A DNA stretch of 42,237 nt from Mesorhizobium sp. M7A.F.Ca.US.006.01.1.1 (GTDB lineage: Bacteria; Pseudomonadota; Alphaproteobacteria; Rhizobiales; Rhizobiaceae): positions 1 to 42,237 of the forward strand of contig NZ_RZQL01000026.1 of the NCBI RefSeq assembly GCF_003997935.1, written 5' to 3'. Positions 34,202 through 42,237 of this stretch are shown here, one piece after another. Position 1 is the stretch's first letter, and each line of letters begins with the position of its first letter. The notes beneath the pieces were generated by a model that saw only the letters and a program-made list of their open reading frames with translations, ran no database searches and had not been told where the DNA came from. Position numbers and translations under genes: made by a program.

Positions 34202-35644
34202 ATGGATCAGAAGGCCGCTAGGTTGCTGATGAAGCGCGCGATCGAGGTCGCTCAATTTTCTGAGAAGGAGGACGATCGTCTTCACCCAAAGGTTGGTGCG
34301 GTCCTGGCCGACGAGCAAGGCAATGAGATCATGTACGCATATCGCGGCCAAGACGGCAGCGGCGGGCACGCCGAGTTCACCCTGCTGCAGAACGCCGACA
34401 AGGCCGGAATCTCCCTCAGTGACAAAACCTTGTTCGTTACACTTGAGCCTTGTTCACGCCGATCGCTCAGCAAGACTCCTTGCGCTGTACGGGTCGCGCG
34501 AAGCGGCATCGGAACGGTCTATATCGGTACGCTTGATCCAAATCCGCAGATCATTGGCAGGGGTGTTAACTTCCTTGTCGAGAGCGGCGTCACCGTCGAG
34601 CACTTTCCTGCCGATCTCCGCACGGAAATTGCCAACCTGAACGTCACCTTCCAAGGCCAACATGCCTATCTGGTCGATCCGATCGTCACTGACACCGACG
34701 ACGAAGTTGCCGGCCGTCAGCGGGCAGGCATCCTTGCGACCACGTTAGAGATAATAGCCTCGGCGAAGGGCGAGGTGCGGATGTTTGCCGGCGACGCGAG
34801 CTGGCTTAGGGATCTGTTCGTGGGCCTGCTCGAGGCGAAGCTGAATGGTGTCGACATTCGCATGATCGCACAGAAACCACTCGAAGATTCTCTCTACCAG
34901 CGCCTCGCGGCCATCGGGATCGAGGTTTGCGCCCAGACCGAGGATTTCGGCTTAAGAGCCACGATGGCAATGAGTGGTGCAACAGCCAAACAGCTCGTGG
35001 TCATCGAGCCACAACCCGCGCGCCACGCGCAGCTGTTCTCAGCACCGCATGACGGCGCCGTTCTCGGCACCTTCGTGCGAGCCTTTGATGTGGTGTGGGA
35101 TGAGAGCCGCGCGCGGACCGCCAGCTCCCCCGAACTTCGAGACGTCTCGATCAGGGACGTGGCAGCCGCGCTCAATAGCGGCGTCGCGCAGTATCAATCG
35201 GCTAAGATCGAGATCGAACAGGTCAACATCGGCGACTTGCACTTCCTGACCAACGATGTCGAGATCTTGAAGCTCCGAAGGGTGGCGTCGACGAACCGGA
35301 TCATGAAGAGCTTGGGAAGGAACGCGCCGCTGCGCATCGTGGGGACCCCTTGGGCGTTCTTCCCGCCCATTGTCGAGCGCGACTCCAGCGGCCGCATGGT
35401 GCTGGTCGATGGTGTCCACCGCGTCTACGACGCGGTGCAGAGTGGGCATACCGAAATAGACTCGATCGTCGTTGACAGGGTGGACGCGAAGCTGCCGGCA
35501 ACCCCCGTACCCGTCTTCATGGCGAACATCTTGCCAAGGAAGCGTGACCGCAAGGATCGCTACGCTGACTACGACGAAAGCGCGTTTCGGCCGATTCGAC
35601 AGGCGCTTGAACGCGGCGGATGGACGGCGTCCGACCCTGGGTAA
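34202..35644 (+). CDS. RibD-like zinc deaminase fused to a ParB-like C-terminal domain
   Basis: A 480-residue protein. Residues 1-145 are a cytidine-deaminase-fold domain closest to the RibD/tRNA-type: HAEF with H56 and E58, then LEPCSRRSLSKTPC with C84 and C94, the zinc ligands. Residues 150-300 are an alpha-beta region that may be PLD- or TrmB-like. Residues 345-450 look ParB-like: PWAFFPPIVERD and MVLVDGVHRVYDAVQSG match the substrate-proximal strand and DGxHR motif of ParB folds. The next gene is TIR-like, and the neighbourhood looks like a defence island. It is not riboflavin synthesis, as no reductase domain or rib genes are present. A nucleotide- or nucleic-acid-directed defence role is inferred. 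Confidence 0.75.
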   Translation: MDQKAARLLMKRAIEVAQFSEKEDDRLHPKVGAVLADEQGNEIMYAYRGQDGSGGHAEFTLLQNADKAGISLSDKTLFVTLEPCSRRSLSKTPCAVRVARSGIGTVYIGTLDPNPQIIGRGVNFLVESGVTVEHFPADLRTEIANLNVTFQGQHAYLVDPIVTDTDDEVAGRQRAGILATTLEIIASAKGEVRMFAGDASWLRDLFVGLLEAKLNGVDIRMIAQKPLEDSLYQRLAAIGIEVCAQTEDFGLRATMAMSGATAKQLVVIEPQPARHAQLFSAPHDGAVLGTFVRAFDVVWDESRARTASSPELRDVSIRDVAAALNSGVAQYQSAKIEIEQVNIGDLHFLTNDVEILKLRRVASTNRIMKSLGRNAPLRIVGTPWAFFPPIVERDSSGRMVLVDGVHRVYDAVQSGHTEIDSIVVDRVDAKLPATPVPVFMANILPRKRDRKDRYADYDESAFRPIRQALERGGWTASDPG

Positions 35645-35921
35645 GCGGGTGTGGCTGGCCAAGGCTTGTTCACCCATCTGGACTTAAATCGGGCTAGTCC
35701 AGGGGCTGCTGTTCGCGAACGCCGAAGATCGGTAAGGGATTTCGTTACACTTGGCGAAATTGCCCTCGCTTCCCGAGGGATACGCGGCACGAACTCGCTA
35801 CCATAACGACGAGGCCTACATCATACGGATGTCTGCAGCTCGCCACCTTTCTGGAGGTTCAGAGACATTGGTCAAGCCCTTATCCGTGCAATAACCTTTT
35901 GTGGCCGCTGATAGCCCAATT

Positions 35922-36989
35922 TCAATTTGGCTCCGGCTCGGCTTTGATGCCATCACCGCCGCTGTCACCGTCACCTGATAAAATGGCTTCAACTTCCCCC
36001 ACCTCGGCGTTGAAGCGCTCTCGCGCAATGCGATCGGTTTCTTCGAGATCAACCTCTAGATAGTCAGTGCGGACGATAGCGAGCAGCGTTTCGAGCTGCT
36101 TTCGCATCTTCACGGCTAGCGAAGAGATCGTCGCATAATCAACCCGTTCGTCCGGGTGAGGAAGCGCTCCGCGCGGCGTGCCGAAGATGTATACTCCATT
36201 TGGCGCCGAGAAGTAATGCTGGCCAAAGCTAAACGCACGGTCCCATGCTTGATCAAGCTTCCGAAAGGCTTTGGCGAGCTTCCGGTCGTAGATATGAAAG
36301 CTGGCGCTCGTCACGACTGCATGGAACTTCTCATTTACATAATGGGAGTAAGGCCGTACCCGATCAGGTAGATCGGCAATAATTGCTTCCAGTCGGCCGA
36401 TTGACACCTGCGACATCGCCCAGATGATATTTGCGACGTCGCGCTTACGATGAACCTGTTTGGGGTTGAGGGCTCGCATTTCCTCGGGTCGCTTCGGGTT
36501 ACCCTTGACGATAACCTCCAGCGCCACGGTCATGAGATCGGCCAGCGCCTTGCGCTTCTTAGCGTTTGGCGCCTCTGCCAAATCAAATTGTGAGATCCGC
36601 TGCCTGTCGAAATCGAAAGGGAGGTCGGACATCGGCCCAAAAGCGGTATTAGTTAAAAGGATCATTCGGTTCCATCCAACGTGTGATGCGGCAATTCCCG
36701 CCTCAAACGCCACATTGGGGTTGGGACAACGCCGATCCTTGTCCTCCTCGCCCAGGGAAGGATTAATTGTGGTCACGTCCCCAACAAAGATGTCGCAAGC
36801 TTCGATCTTAAGCCGGATACTGTCCGGCACGTTTCCACTACCGATCAGTCCGCGGGTTGCGTCATCGATGATGACGCTGAGGCGGTCGTGCCGGATCAAA
36901 AGCGTTTCCGCAGCCTTCTTCAGCGCCGCTCGGATTGCGGTTTTGTTGGTGGCTTCTGGCGAGTCGCTCTGCCAAGCGTAGAAAATCAT
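35922..36989 (-). CDS. TIR-like / nucleotide-binding-domain protein, candidate defence effector
   Basis: A 355-residue protein. Residues 1-140 form a Rossmann-like TIR-related domain: MIFYAWQSD at the start, an IDDATRG segment, CDIFVGDVT, PNPNVAFEAGIA with E96 and LPFDFDRQRISQF. Such domains occur in bacterial defence loci and may cleave or bind NAD-like nucleotides. The rest is helical with no known domain. The ATG at 36989 has AGGA five bases upstream and begins at the strand; an in-frame start at 37034 adds 15 unconvincing residues. The gene is convergent with the deaminase gene. The effector role is inferred. Confidence 0.7.
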   Translation of the reverse strand: MIFYAWQSDSPEATNKTAIRAALKKAAETLLIRHDRLSVIIDDATRGLIGSGNVPDSIRLKIEACDIFVGDVTTINPSLGEEDKDRRCPNPNVAFEAGIAASHVGWNRMILLTNTAFGPMSDLPFDFDRQRISQFDLAEAPNAKKRKALADLMTVALEVIVKGNPKRPEEMRALNPKQVHRKRDVANIIWAMSQVSIGRLEAIIADLPDRVRPYSHYVNEKFHAVVTSASFHIYDRKLAKAFRKLDQAWDRAFSFGQHYFSAPNGVYIFGTPRGALPHPDERVDYATISSLAVKMRKQLETLLAIVRTDYLEVDLEETDRIARERFNAEVGEVEAILSGDGDSGGDGIKAEPEPN

Positions 36990-37446
36990 TAGTTCCTGCT
37001 TCTTCACCACGACCGCTCTCCGGATTCCAGGCACGAAACACCTCTGCTCATACAGTTGAATACTCCAGCAGGTTGATCGCGCTTACTATTAAATTTCCAG
37101 AAGGTCGAGTTCACCTAGAACCCGACCGAGAGAGCAACCGTAAAACGAATGGCCGGTTTCGGGGATCTCGCCGACCAACTCGAATGGCGCAAAAGCGGCG
37201 CGAAGCAGCCCTTCACTGAAGCTTGAATCAGACTGAACGTCTGAAATGCGCCTCGAAGCAGACACAAGAGTCGGCGTACCGAACGTCCTGTTTGCGCCGG
37301 GAGTGGACCGACGGCTTTCGTAGGGGCGCGATGGCCAAGCTGCCGTTCTTTCTCGGCGGCATCGGGCTTTTCTCAGATCCGGGCCGCGTGGTCTGCGAGA
37401 GGTCTTCACCAAACCCGCGAATCGACACCAAAGCACCCCAGTCAAA
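36990..37446 (-). other. Region with a possible decayed gene
   Basis: Between the TIR-like and Vsr genes. On the minus strand, 37089-37230 reads SFSEGLLRAAFAPFELVG then HSFYGCSLGRVLGELDLLEI before a stop, which looks like a genuine protein C-terminus but has no start. Another frame at 37228-37431 is also open. It may be the end of a restriction-type gene that once followed Vsr. I cannot name it. Confidence 0.3.
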
Positions 37447-37878
37447 CTAGTTTGGAAACGGAGCGCTGGCCGCGTCGTTCGAAAGAAAGCTAGAGATCCT
37501 TTGCCGCAATGCCAAAAGGTCGCGAATCTCGCACTCCCAGATTGTGAGAACAGACCAGCCGAGCCCAAGAAGCGCAGTCGCCTGCGCCGCATCCCGTGCG
37601 ATGTTCGCCGAGAATTTCGCATTCCAATAGTCCTCTCGCGTCTTCGGAAAAGTCGTGCGGCTGCAGCCGTGGTGTCGATGCCAAAAACAACCGTGGACGA
37701 AGATGACCTTCCTCTTCCCCGGAAACACCAAGTCGGGCGACCCGGGCAAAGAACGGATGTGCAGGCGATATCGATAGCCGAGCGCGTGCGCGATTCTCCG
37801 CACGACCATTTCCGGCTTGGTGTCTGCCGAACGAACGTTAGCCATGAGACGCCGCCTCGCGTCCGGAACGTCGTCCAT
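37447..37878 (-). CDS. vsr: Very short patch repair (Vsr) endonuclease
   Basis: A 143-residue DNA mismatch endonuclease. Landmarks are RSADTKPEM, the nuclease aspartate D49 in LPGSPDLVF, and the zinc/active-site block VHGCFWHRHHGC with H62, C64, H67, H69 and C72, then the IWECE ending with C116. E. coli Vsr has threonine before the first histidine; here it is valine. Vsr cuts beside T:G mismatches left by deamination of methylcytosine. The ATG at 37878 is four bases after the methyltransferase stop. Its neighbour is an adenine-type enzyme, not a cytosine-5 methyltransferase, so its job here may be different, for example as a restriction nuclease. Confidence 0.9.
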   Translation of the reverse strand: MDDVPDARRRLMANVRSADTKPEMVVRRIAHALGYRYRLHIRSLPGSPDLVFPGKRKVIFVHGCFWHRHHGCSRTTFPKTREDYWNAKFSANIARDAAQATALLGLGWSVLTIWECEIRDLLALRQRISSFLSNDAASAPFPN

Positions 37879-37882
37879 GCGG

Positions 37883-39391
37883 CTAGTCGGCACTGTCCCC
37901 TCCTGGCGACAACGTGGGCTCGTGCTCGAACAACTCGGCATAGGCAGCTGCGAAGCGCGAAACGTCTCTGCCAATCAGCGCCGTCCGCGCATCGATCGAA
38001 AGAGCAGGCCATTTCGGGAGCGGAGTGCAGACGATGAAGCGCTTGTAGAAACGGAACCAACTGCCCTTGAGACGCGGAGCCTCCGCCTCGGCGGTCAACC
38101 GAAGCAGTCCGCCATTGAGGACCCGCTGCAGCGCTTCGATCGGCCATTCTGTCGACCAAATCGCGTAGACAGAGTGTGAAGGAATCCCGCCGGTGCGGTC
38201 TATCGTGGCCGCAATGTCTCTGCACATTTCGGCCAACAACAGCTTCGGCCTCTCGTCCCACTGCGGCCCAACCGCGTCGATGGTTCGCCACCATCGCTTC
38301 TCGTCAGTGACGTGGCTGCGAGCCCTCAGCTTTTCTTTGTGACCGCCCGCCCATCGGGCGAAACGCGGCCAATCCTCAAATTCGATAGGATGGCCGGCTC
38401 GGTCGTACGGCACCACGACCTTCGCGTCGCATTGTTCGATCACCGTACCGTCGAGCATCTCGCGAGAAACGAATGGTCGGACGAGTTCGGACTCGATGGC
38501 AGCTGCCTCGACATTTGATATCAGGAAGGTATCTCCACACCCCAACGCAGGCCCCACTTTCACGGTGCATCCAGCCTCGTCGAGGGCTCCATAACGCGCT
38601 AACAGGCGCCCATGGATGGTCCGAGCGGCGTCCCGCCGGCTTTGCTCGCCTTCGGCTTCGGGAGCGTTCCGATCCAAACGAACGATCGCGGACGAGACTC
38701 CAACTTGCCGAACGAACGGCCTGACCGGCTGATCATCCACCACCTCAAGGTTCCAACCTCTTTCCTTGAGGTCGGCGATGAACGCCGCGCCATACTGCGC
38801 AAACATCCACCGATCGCTAACGAGTGCGGAAATCTGGCCCTCGTTGCCCGCCCAAACGAGCATTCGGTCGAGAAACGCGACGGCCACGTCTCCGCGCGTC
38901 GACATAGGTCGGAGATTGGCGCGATATTCTACCGCCAAGAGCAGTGGGAGCTTGCTCCACCGAAGATAAGGAGGATTAGCGGCTATATGTGTAGCGTTTT
39001 CAGGCGGCTGGAGGAGGAAGTCCGCCTGCCGAACCCATACCTCCGCAAGCATACCGCTAGTGTCCCAACGAATGCCTTCGCGCATCAATACCAAGCGAAC
39101 GGCCCGTCGGGCCTCCGCCGCAACGGGACCGTAAAATTCGAAGGCATTGATTCGCGGCATAAGACGTCGTTTCGCGAGCCGATGGCCATGCCTCCGGAAG
39201 CTCGCGATCAAACGCTCGACGGCCTCCACGAGTATTGCGCCCTCGCCGGCGCATGGCTCAAGGAAGACCGAGGTTGAGAGATCCTGATCTGCGGTCCAGC
39301 CCACGACGTCCAGCAAGCGTGCAGCCGTTTCTGACGCGGTGTAGATGGCGCAACGATCGTGCATGGTTTGGATTGCGTCGGCTCGCTTCAT
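37883..39391 (-). CDS. N6-adenine-type DNA methyltransferase (NPPY)
   Basis: A 502-residue methyltransferase with motif I FLEPCAGEGA at 43-52 and the catalytic NPPY at 139-142, the gamma-class order seen in Eco57I- and TaqI-like enzymes. The long C-terminal half would be the target-recognition part. No ribosome site is seen, so it may be leaderless. It forms a transcription unit with Vsr and is divergent from the GHKL gene with about 85 bases between. It could be the modification half of a restriction system. A specificity sequence cannot be read. Confidence 0.87.
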   Translation of the reverse strand: MKRADAIQTMHDRCAIYTASETAARLLDVVGWTADQDLSTSVFLEPCAGEGAILVEAVERLIASFRRHGHRLAKRRLMPRINAFEFYGPVAAEARRAVRLVLMREGIRWDTSGMLAEVWVRQADFLLQPPENATHIAANPPYLRWSKLPLLLAVEYRANLRPMSTRGDVAVAFLDRMLVWAGNEGQISALVSDRWMFAQYGAAFIADLKERGWNLEVVDDQPVRPFVRQVGVSSAIVRLDRNAPEAEGEQSRRDAARTIHGRLLARYGALDEAGCTVKVGPALGCGDTFLISNVEAAAIESELVRPFVSREMLDGTVIEQCDAKVVVPYDRAGHPIEFEDWPRFARWAGGHKEKLRARSHVTDEKRWWRTIDAVGPQWDERPKLLLAEMCRDIAATIDRTGGIPSHSVYAIWSTEWPIEALQRVLNGGLLRLTAEAEAPRLKGSWFRFYKRFIVCTPLPKWPALSIDARTALIGRDVSRFAAAYAELFEHEPTLSPGGDSAD

Positions 39392-39475
39392 GCGAGACCA
39401 GTAGCATCTCGGAGACGATTTGCTATAACTTCGTTTTTGTAAGCCCTCGGATTTGTGGGCCGCATCGGGGGCGTT

Positions 39476-41761
39476 TTGGCGAAATTCTCAGTAGATACGA
39501 AGCTGTTCAGGGAATTGGGAGAACTGCTCGTAGGCCGCGACAGCACGGCCATGGTCGAACTTGTGAAGAACGCTTACGACGCCGACGCACGCCGCGTTCG
39601 GGTTCACGGCGAACGCCTCAATCACCTCGACGGCTCGATTATCGTCGAGGACGACGGCACGGGAATGACCGTCGAGGCGTTTGAAAAGGGCTTCCTGACC
39701 ATAGCCGGACGTACGAAGACTGAAGGCGACAATCGGTCTCCACTTTTCCTGCGCAGGTACACCGGCGAAAAGGGCGTCGGGAGGTTAGCCGCGCACAAGC
39801 TGGCTTCTGATTTGCACGTCACCTCTCGTCGCTGGGACGGGTCGCCGTTCGACCCTGACGAGGGTTTGAAATCGAACGAAGGGGTTGATGCGCACATCGA
39901 TTGGGACTCGATTGAAGCGCTTGAGACCCTGGACGACATCGACGGCACCGATGCTGTCGAGGTGAAGCAGACGGGTGGCGCGCGAAAGGCAGGTACGCGG
40001 CTCAGTTTGCAGCGTCCGAGACGCTTGTGGACAGCTCGGGATTTCGACGCGTTCTTCAGAGACGTGGCGACGCTGGTTCCTGCCGAGGCATTGATCGAGC
40101 CATTGACGAAGAACGTTGTGCCGTCTCAACTCCTTTTTGCTCGGCCCGTCATCCGGGACACTTCGTCGCGGGACCCGGGCTTTCGGATCGAATACTCCGG
40201 CGACTTCAAAGAGCGCGCAACTGACGTTCCCGCAGTCTCGGAGGCCGCCTATTTCGTAGTCGAAATCGACTGCGATCCCCACCGCGGTAGCGTCAAGATA
40301 GCCGTCGAGCCGACCAAATCTGCGATGCGCAATCCGAAATTCGCGAAAGCGGAAGGCTGGCGCGGCGAACTGGCGATCCCGAAGTCCGAAGATGCCGTGC
40401 AATTCACCGCTCGGATATTCGAGAAAGAGGGCGACCCCTGGACGCGGGCTTTCACCGGCGTGCGAGTCTATCTAGAAGGCTTTCGAATTCCGCCCTATGG
40501 TGATCCCAACGACGATTGGCTCGATCTCGACACGGAATACCGCAGCAGGGGACGCGGCGAACAAACTCGGCTCCGACGCTTTTCGAACTGGCAGCCCCCG
40601 GAGGGCGACGAAGGCGAGGGGCTCGTCATTAAGGGCAACCAGCATTATTTCGGCGCCGTCTTCCTGACGCGAGAAGGCTCGGCGAAGCTACAGATGCTGG
40701 TGAACCGCGAAGGTTTTCTACCGGGACCGCGTTGGAACTTCGTCAGCGATGTCGTGAGGTGGGCGATCGGCGTCCAAGTACGCCAACGGCGGATAGCCAG
40801 CGCCGATATCGTGCAGCACCGCAAGATCGACGCCAAGCATCGCCGCGCAGTTGCTGTGCGCGCGGACGAAGGCGTCGCGCCGGTGGCGTTCCACGCGCGG
40901 GAATTGCACCAGCAAGCAGTGTCGATCGTCAGGGAGATGAAGTCCCTAACCGCGGCTGGAAATCCGCGGGCAGCCGCCGAGCGCCTCGATGCGCTAGAGC
41001 AAGTAGTCGCTGAGGCGGATCAAATCAGCAGCGGCGACGTGTCCGAAGCCGTGATGTTCCGCGTGCTGGCATCGGTCGGTTTAGAACAGGCGGCTTTCGT
41101 TCATGAGATTCTTGGGTTGGGCCTCACGGCGGAAACTGTGGCAGAGGGTCTTGAACGGATCGCGGCTTCGATGCCGAATGGACCGGAGAAAAAACAGCTG
41201 CGTGCTCTGGCAGCCGATGCCAAGGAACTCCGCGATCGTTTGCGTCGCAACGGAATCTATCTTTCTGAGATGACGGGTGTCGAGGGGCGAAAGCGTAGAT
41301 CCCGCCTGAAGCTGCGGGATCGCTTTGATCCGGTGTCAGCCTTTTATCGAGCATCAGCGGAGCGTCGCGACATCTCCATTGTCAACGACATTCCTGCATC
41401 CTTGATATCTCCACCGATTTTCCCGGCCGAGGCGGCTGCGCTTTTCTCCAATCTCGTGAGCAATGCTGTGAAATTCGCCGGCAGCCCAGGAACCGTCCGC
41501 GCAACGGGGCGTGCGACCGAAGACGAAATCATTGTGCGCGTCGAGAACTCGGGCGCGCGCGTCGATCTGAAGTCGGGCGAGCGCTGGTTCGAGCCCTTCC
41601 GATCGACCACGACAGAGGTCGATCCCAATCTCGGCCAAGGCATGGGTTTGGGGCTGACCGTATCGCGCAGTCTAATGGACGAATATGGCGGTGCGATCCA
41701 ATTCGTTCCGCCAAGCGATGGGTTCGCCACCGCCGTCGAACTACGGGGGCCCCGCCGATGA
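39476..41761 (+). CDS. Dual GHKL ATPase: MORC/MutL-like N-terminus and histidine-kinase-like C-terminus
   Basis: A 761-residue protein. Residues 1-120 are a GHKL ATPase of the Hsp90/MutL/MORC sort: E28 and N32 in ELVKNAYDAD, DDGTGM at 59-64 and GEKGVGRLA at 97-105. A middle domain follows, then a helix with FVHEI and H543, resembling a kinase H-box, and a second GHKL domain with NLVSNAVKF from N659 and GMGLGLT from G722. I chose the TTG at 39476 because GGGGG precedes it and the family N-terminus begins MAKFSVDT; a GTG at 39455 is the alternative. Its end overlaps the receiver-like gene. MORC/MutL-like ATPases occur near methyltransferases in restriction-modification loci. Confidence 0.8.
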   Translation: MAKFSVDTKLFRELGELLVGRDSTAMVELVKNAYDADARRVRVHGERLNHLDGSIIVEDDGTGMTVEAFEKGFLTIAGRTKTEGDNRSPLFLRRYTGEKGVGRLAAHKLASDLHVTSRRWDGSPFDPDEGLKSNEGVDAHIDWDSIEALETLDDIDGTDAVEVKQTGGARKAGTRLSLQRPRRLWTARDFDAFFRDVATLVPAEALIEPLTKNVVPSQLLFARPVIRDTSSRDPGFRIEYSGDFKERATDVPAVSEAAYFVVEIDCDPHRGSVKIAVEPTKSAMRNPKFAKAEGWRGELAIPKSEDAVQFTARIFEKEGDPWTRAFTGVRVYLEGFRIPPYGDPNDDWLDLDTEYRSRGRGEQTRLRRFSNWQPPEGDEGEGLVIKGNQHYFGAVFLTREGSAKLQMLVNREGFLPGPRWNFVSDVVRWAIGVQVRQRRIASADIVQHRKIDAKHRRAVAVRADEGVAPVAFHARELHQQAVSIVREMKSLTAAGNPRAAAERLDALEQVVAEADQISSGDVSEAVMFRVLASVGLEQAAFVHEILGLGLTAETVAEGLERIAASMPNGPEKKQLRALAADAKELRDRLRRNGIYLSEMTGVEGRKRRSRLKLRDRFDPVSAFYRASAERRDISIVNDIPASLISPPIFPAEAAALFSNLVSNAVKFAGSPGTVRATGRATEDEIIVRVENSGARVDLKSGERWFEPFRSTTTEVDPNLGQGMGLGLTVSRSLMDEYGGAIQFVPPSDGFATAVELRGPRR

Positions 41762-42237
41762 GAGTCTGGGTGATCGACGACCAGATGACGGCGACCGAGG
41801 CGCGGACATTCGTCCCGCAACCGCACGAACTCGCCGTCAGTACGCATCACGACGACGATTTCTTGGATCGCCTTGAGGAGTCATGGAATCTCATTCTCGT
41901 CGACGAAAATTTCGGCGAAGAGCCAGGTTCCACGCCGACCGTTTTCGACGGCAGCAGCCTCGTCGGCTGGTTGCGTGCCGAAGCTAGGAAGTCCGGACGG
42001 CAACTTCCTTGCGTCGCGATTTTCACCACGCAACCCGATCTCTTCCAAAGGGAAGTTCCAGCAGTGGGCCCGGCCCGTCCTCTCGGTGGAAGTTTCATCG
42101 ATCGCGAAGCCTATCTCGCGCCCGTGCTCGACGTGGAGTGGTTGTTCGCCAAGGACGGCGACAAGGCGAAGATCGTCAAGCGGATCGCTGCGCTTGCGCA
42201 GGCGCATGAAGCGGCTCGCACAGCACTCGGGAGCGAC
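41758..42237 (+). CDS. Receiver-like (response regulator) protein, 3' end beyond window
   Basis: At least 160 residues, running off the right edge. The ATG overlaps the previous stop codon as ATGA. The N-terminus reads MRVWVIDDQ with the acidic pair D7-D8; the likely phosphoacceptor is D49 in LILVDENF, and the switch threonine region is AIFTT at 88-91. The position of the conserved lysine is hard to place; GGSFIDRE has none. It would be the partner of the kinase-like GHKL protein. The missing C-terminus may hold the output domain, for example a nuclease. Confidence 0.75.
   Translation, partial: MRVWVIDDQMTATEARTFVPQPHELAVSTHHDDDFLDRLEESWNLILVDENFGEEPGSTPTVFDGSSLVGWLRAEARKSGRQLPCVAIFTTQPDLFQREVPAVGPARPLGGSFIDREAYLAPVLDVEWLFAKDGDKAKIVKRIAALAQAHEAARTALGSD

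Noticed and set aside
37089..38294. A 401-codon open frame on the minus strand across Vsr and the methyltransferase end
   Set aside because: Its upstream part is out of frame with the well-supported Vsr and methyltransferase genes and has a shadow-like composition. Only its last 50 codons look protein-like; these are listed as a possible decayed gene.
1..42237. CRISPR arrays, tRNA or rRNA genes and integrase genes
   Set aside because: I looked for regularly spaced repeats, tRNA-like T-loops and integrase motifs and saw none. The accessory region has no recognised attachment site, so its boundaries are unknown.

Overview
The window looks like accessory DNA from a Rhizobiales alphaproteobacterium (Rhizobium, Sinorhizobium or Mesorhizobium type). 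The reasons are a Ros/MucR-family regulator, several solute-binding-protein ABC importers, a ParB/methyltransferase - DUF5681 - terminase block of a kind I associate with rhizobial genomes, and GC-rich coding sequence with frequent GTG/TTG starts. The species, and whether this is chromosome or plasmid, cannot be told from the sequence.

Positions 1-22.4 kb form one large catabolic region that reads as the arginine transaminase (ATA) pathway with its own transport. Leftward genes from 7774 encode a polar amino-acid ABC importer (two permeases, binding protein, ATPase), a GabD-like succinate-semialdehyde dehydrogenase, a second aldehyde dehydrogenase and an AruH-like arginine aminotransferase cut by the window edge. 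An M20 deacylase and a LysR regulator converge at 9.4 kb. Rightward genes from 10.5 kb encode a NitT/TauT-type ABC importer, a guanidinobutyrase-like ureohydrolase, an NTF2-like protein and a class-III aminotransferase, ending at a strong hairpin. A GntR/FCD regulator follows, then a tight operon of a second M20 hydrolase, an AruI-like 2-ketoarginine decarboxylase and a GlcD-type FAD dehydrogenase. An FMN 2-hydroxyacid dehydrogenase faces this operon. Together they could take arginine or a derivative through 2-ketoarginine, 4-guanidinobutyraldehyde, 4-guanidinobutyrate and GABA to succinate. A 16-base operator-like sequence recurs exactly or nearly exactly ahead of three of these transcription units, with a shorter relative ahead of the binding-protein gene, which suggests a single regulon.

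Positions 22.4-25.3 kb are a decayed junction: a relic of the NitT/TauT binding-protein gene, a possible small membrane protein, about 1 kb without recognisable genes, and a dead IS630-family element bounded by inverted repeats and TA dinucleotides.

Positions 25.3-34 kb are a phage-like accessory segment. It holds a ParB-like protein, a ParB/N6-adenine methyltransferase fusion, a DUF5681 protein and a terminase large subunit with no capsid genes nearby; a MucR-like protein lacking its zinc cysteine; an XRE regulator with a near-perfect 20-base palindrome upstream; a GYF_2 membrane protein; a superinfection-immunity/SHOCT protein with a partial duplicate; and several small unknowns.

Positions 34-42 kb look like a defence island. 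They encode a RibD-like deaminase joined to a ParB-like C-terminal domain, a TIR-like/nucleotide-binding effector-type protein, a Vsr endonuclease beside an NPPY adenine-type methyltransferase, and, divergently, a protein with two GHKL ATPase domains overlapping a receiver-like gene that runs off the window. The deaminase fusion and the methyltransferase-Vsr-dual GHKL-receiver group are the best candidates for undescribed systems.
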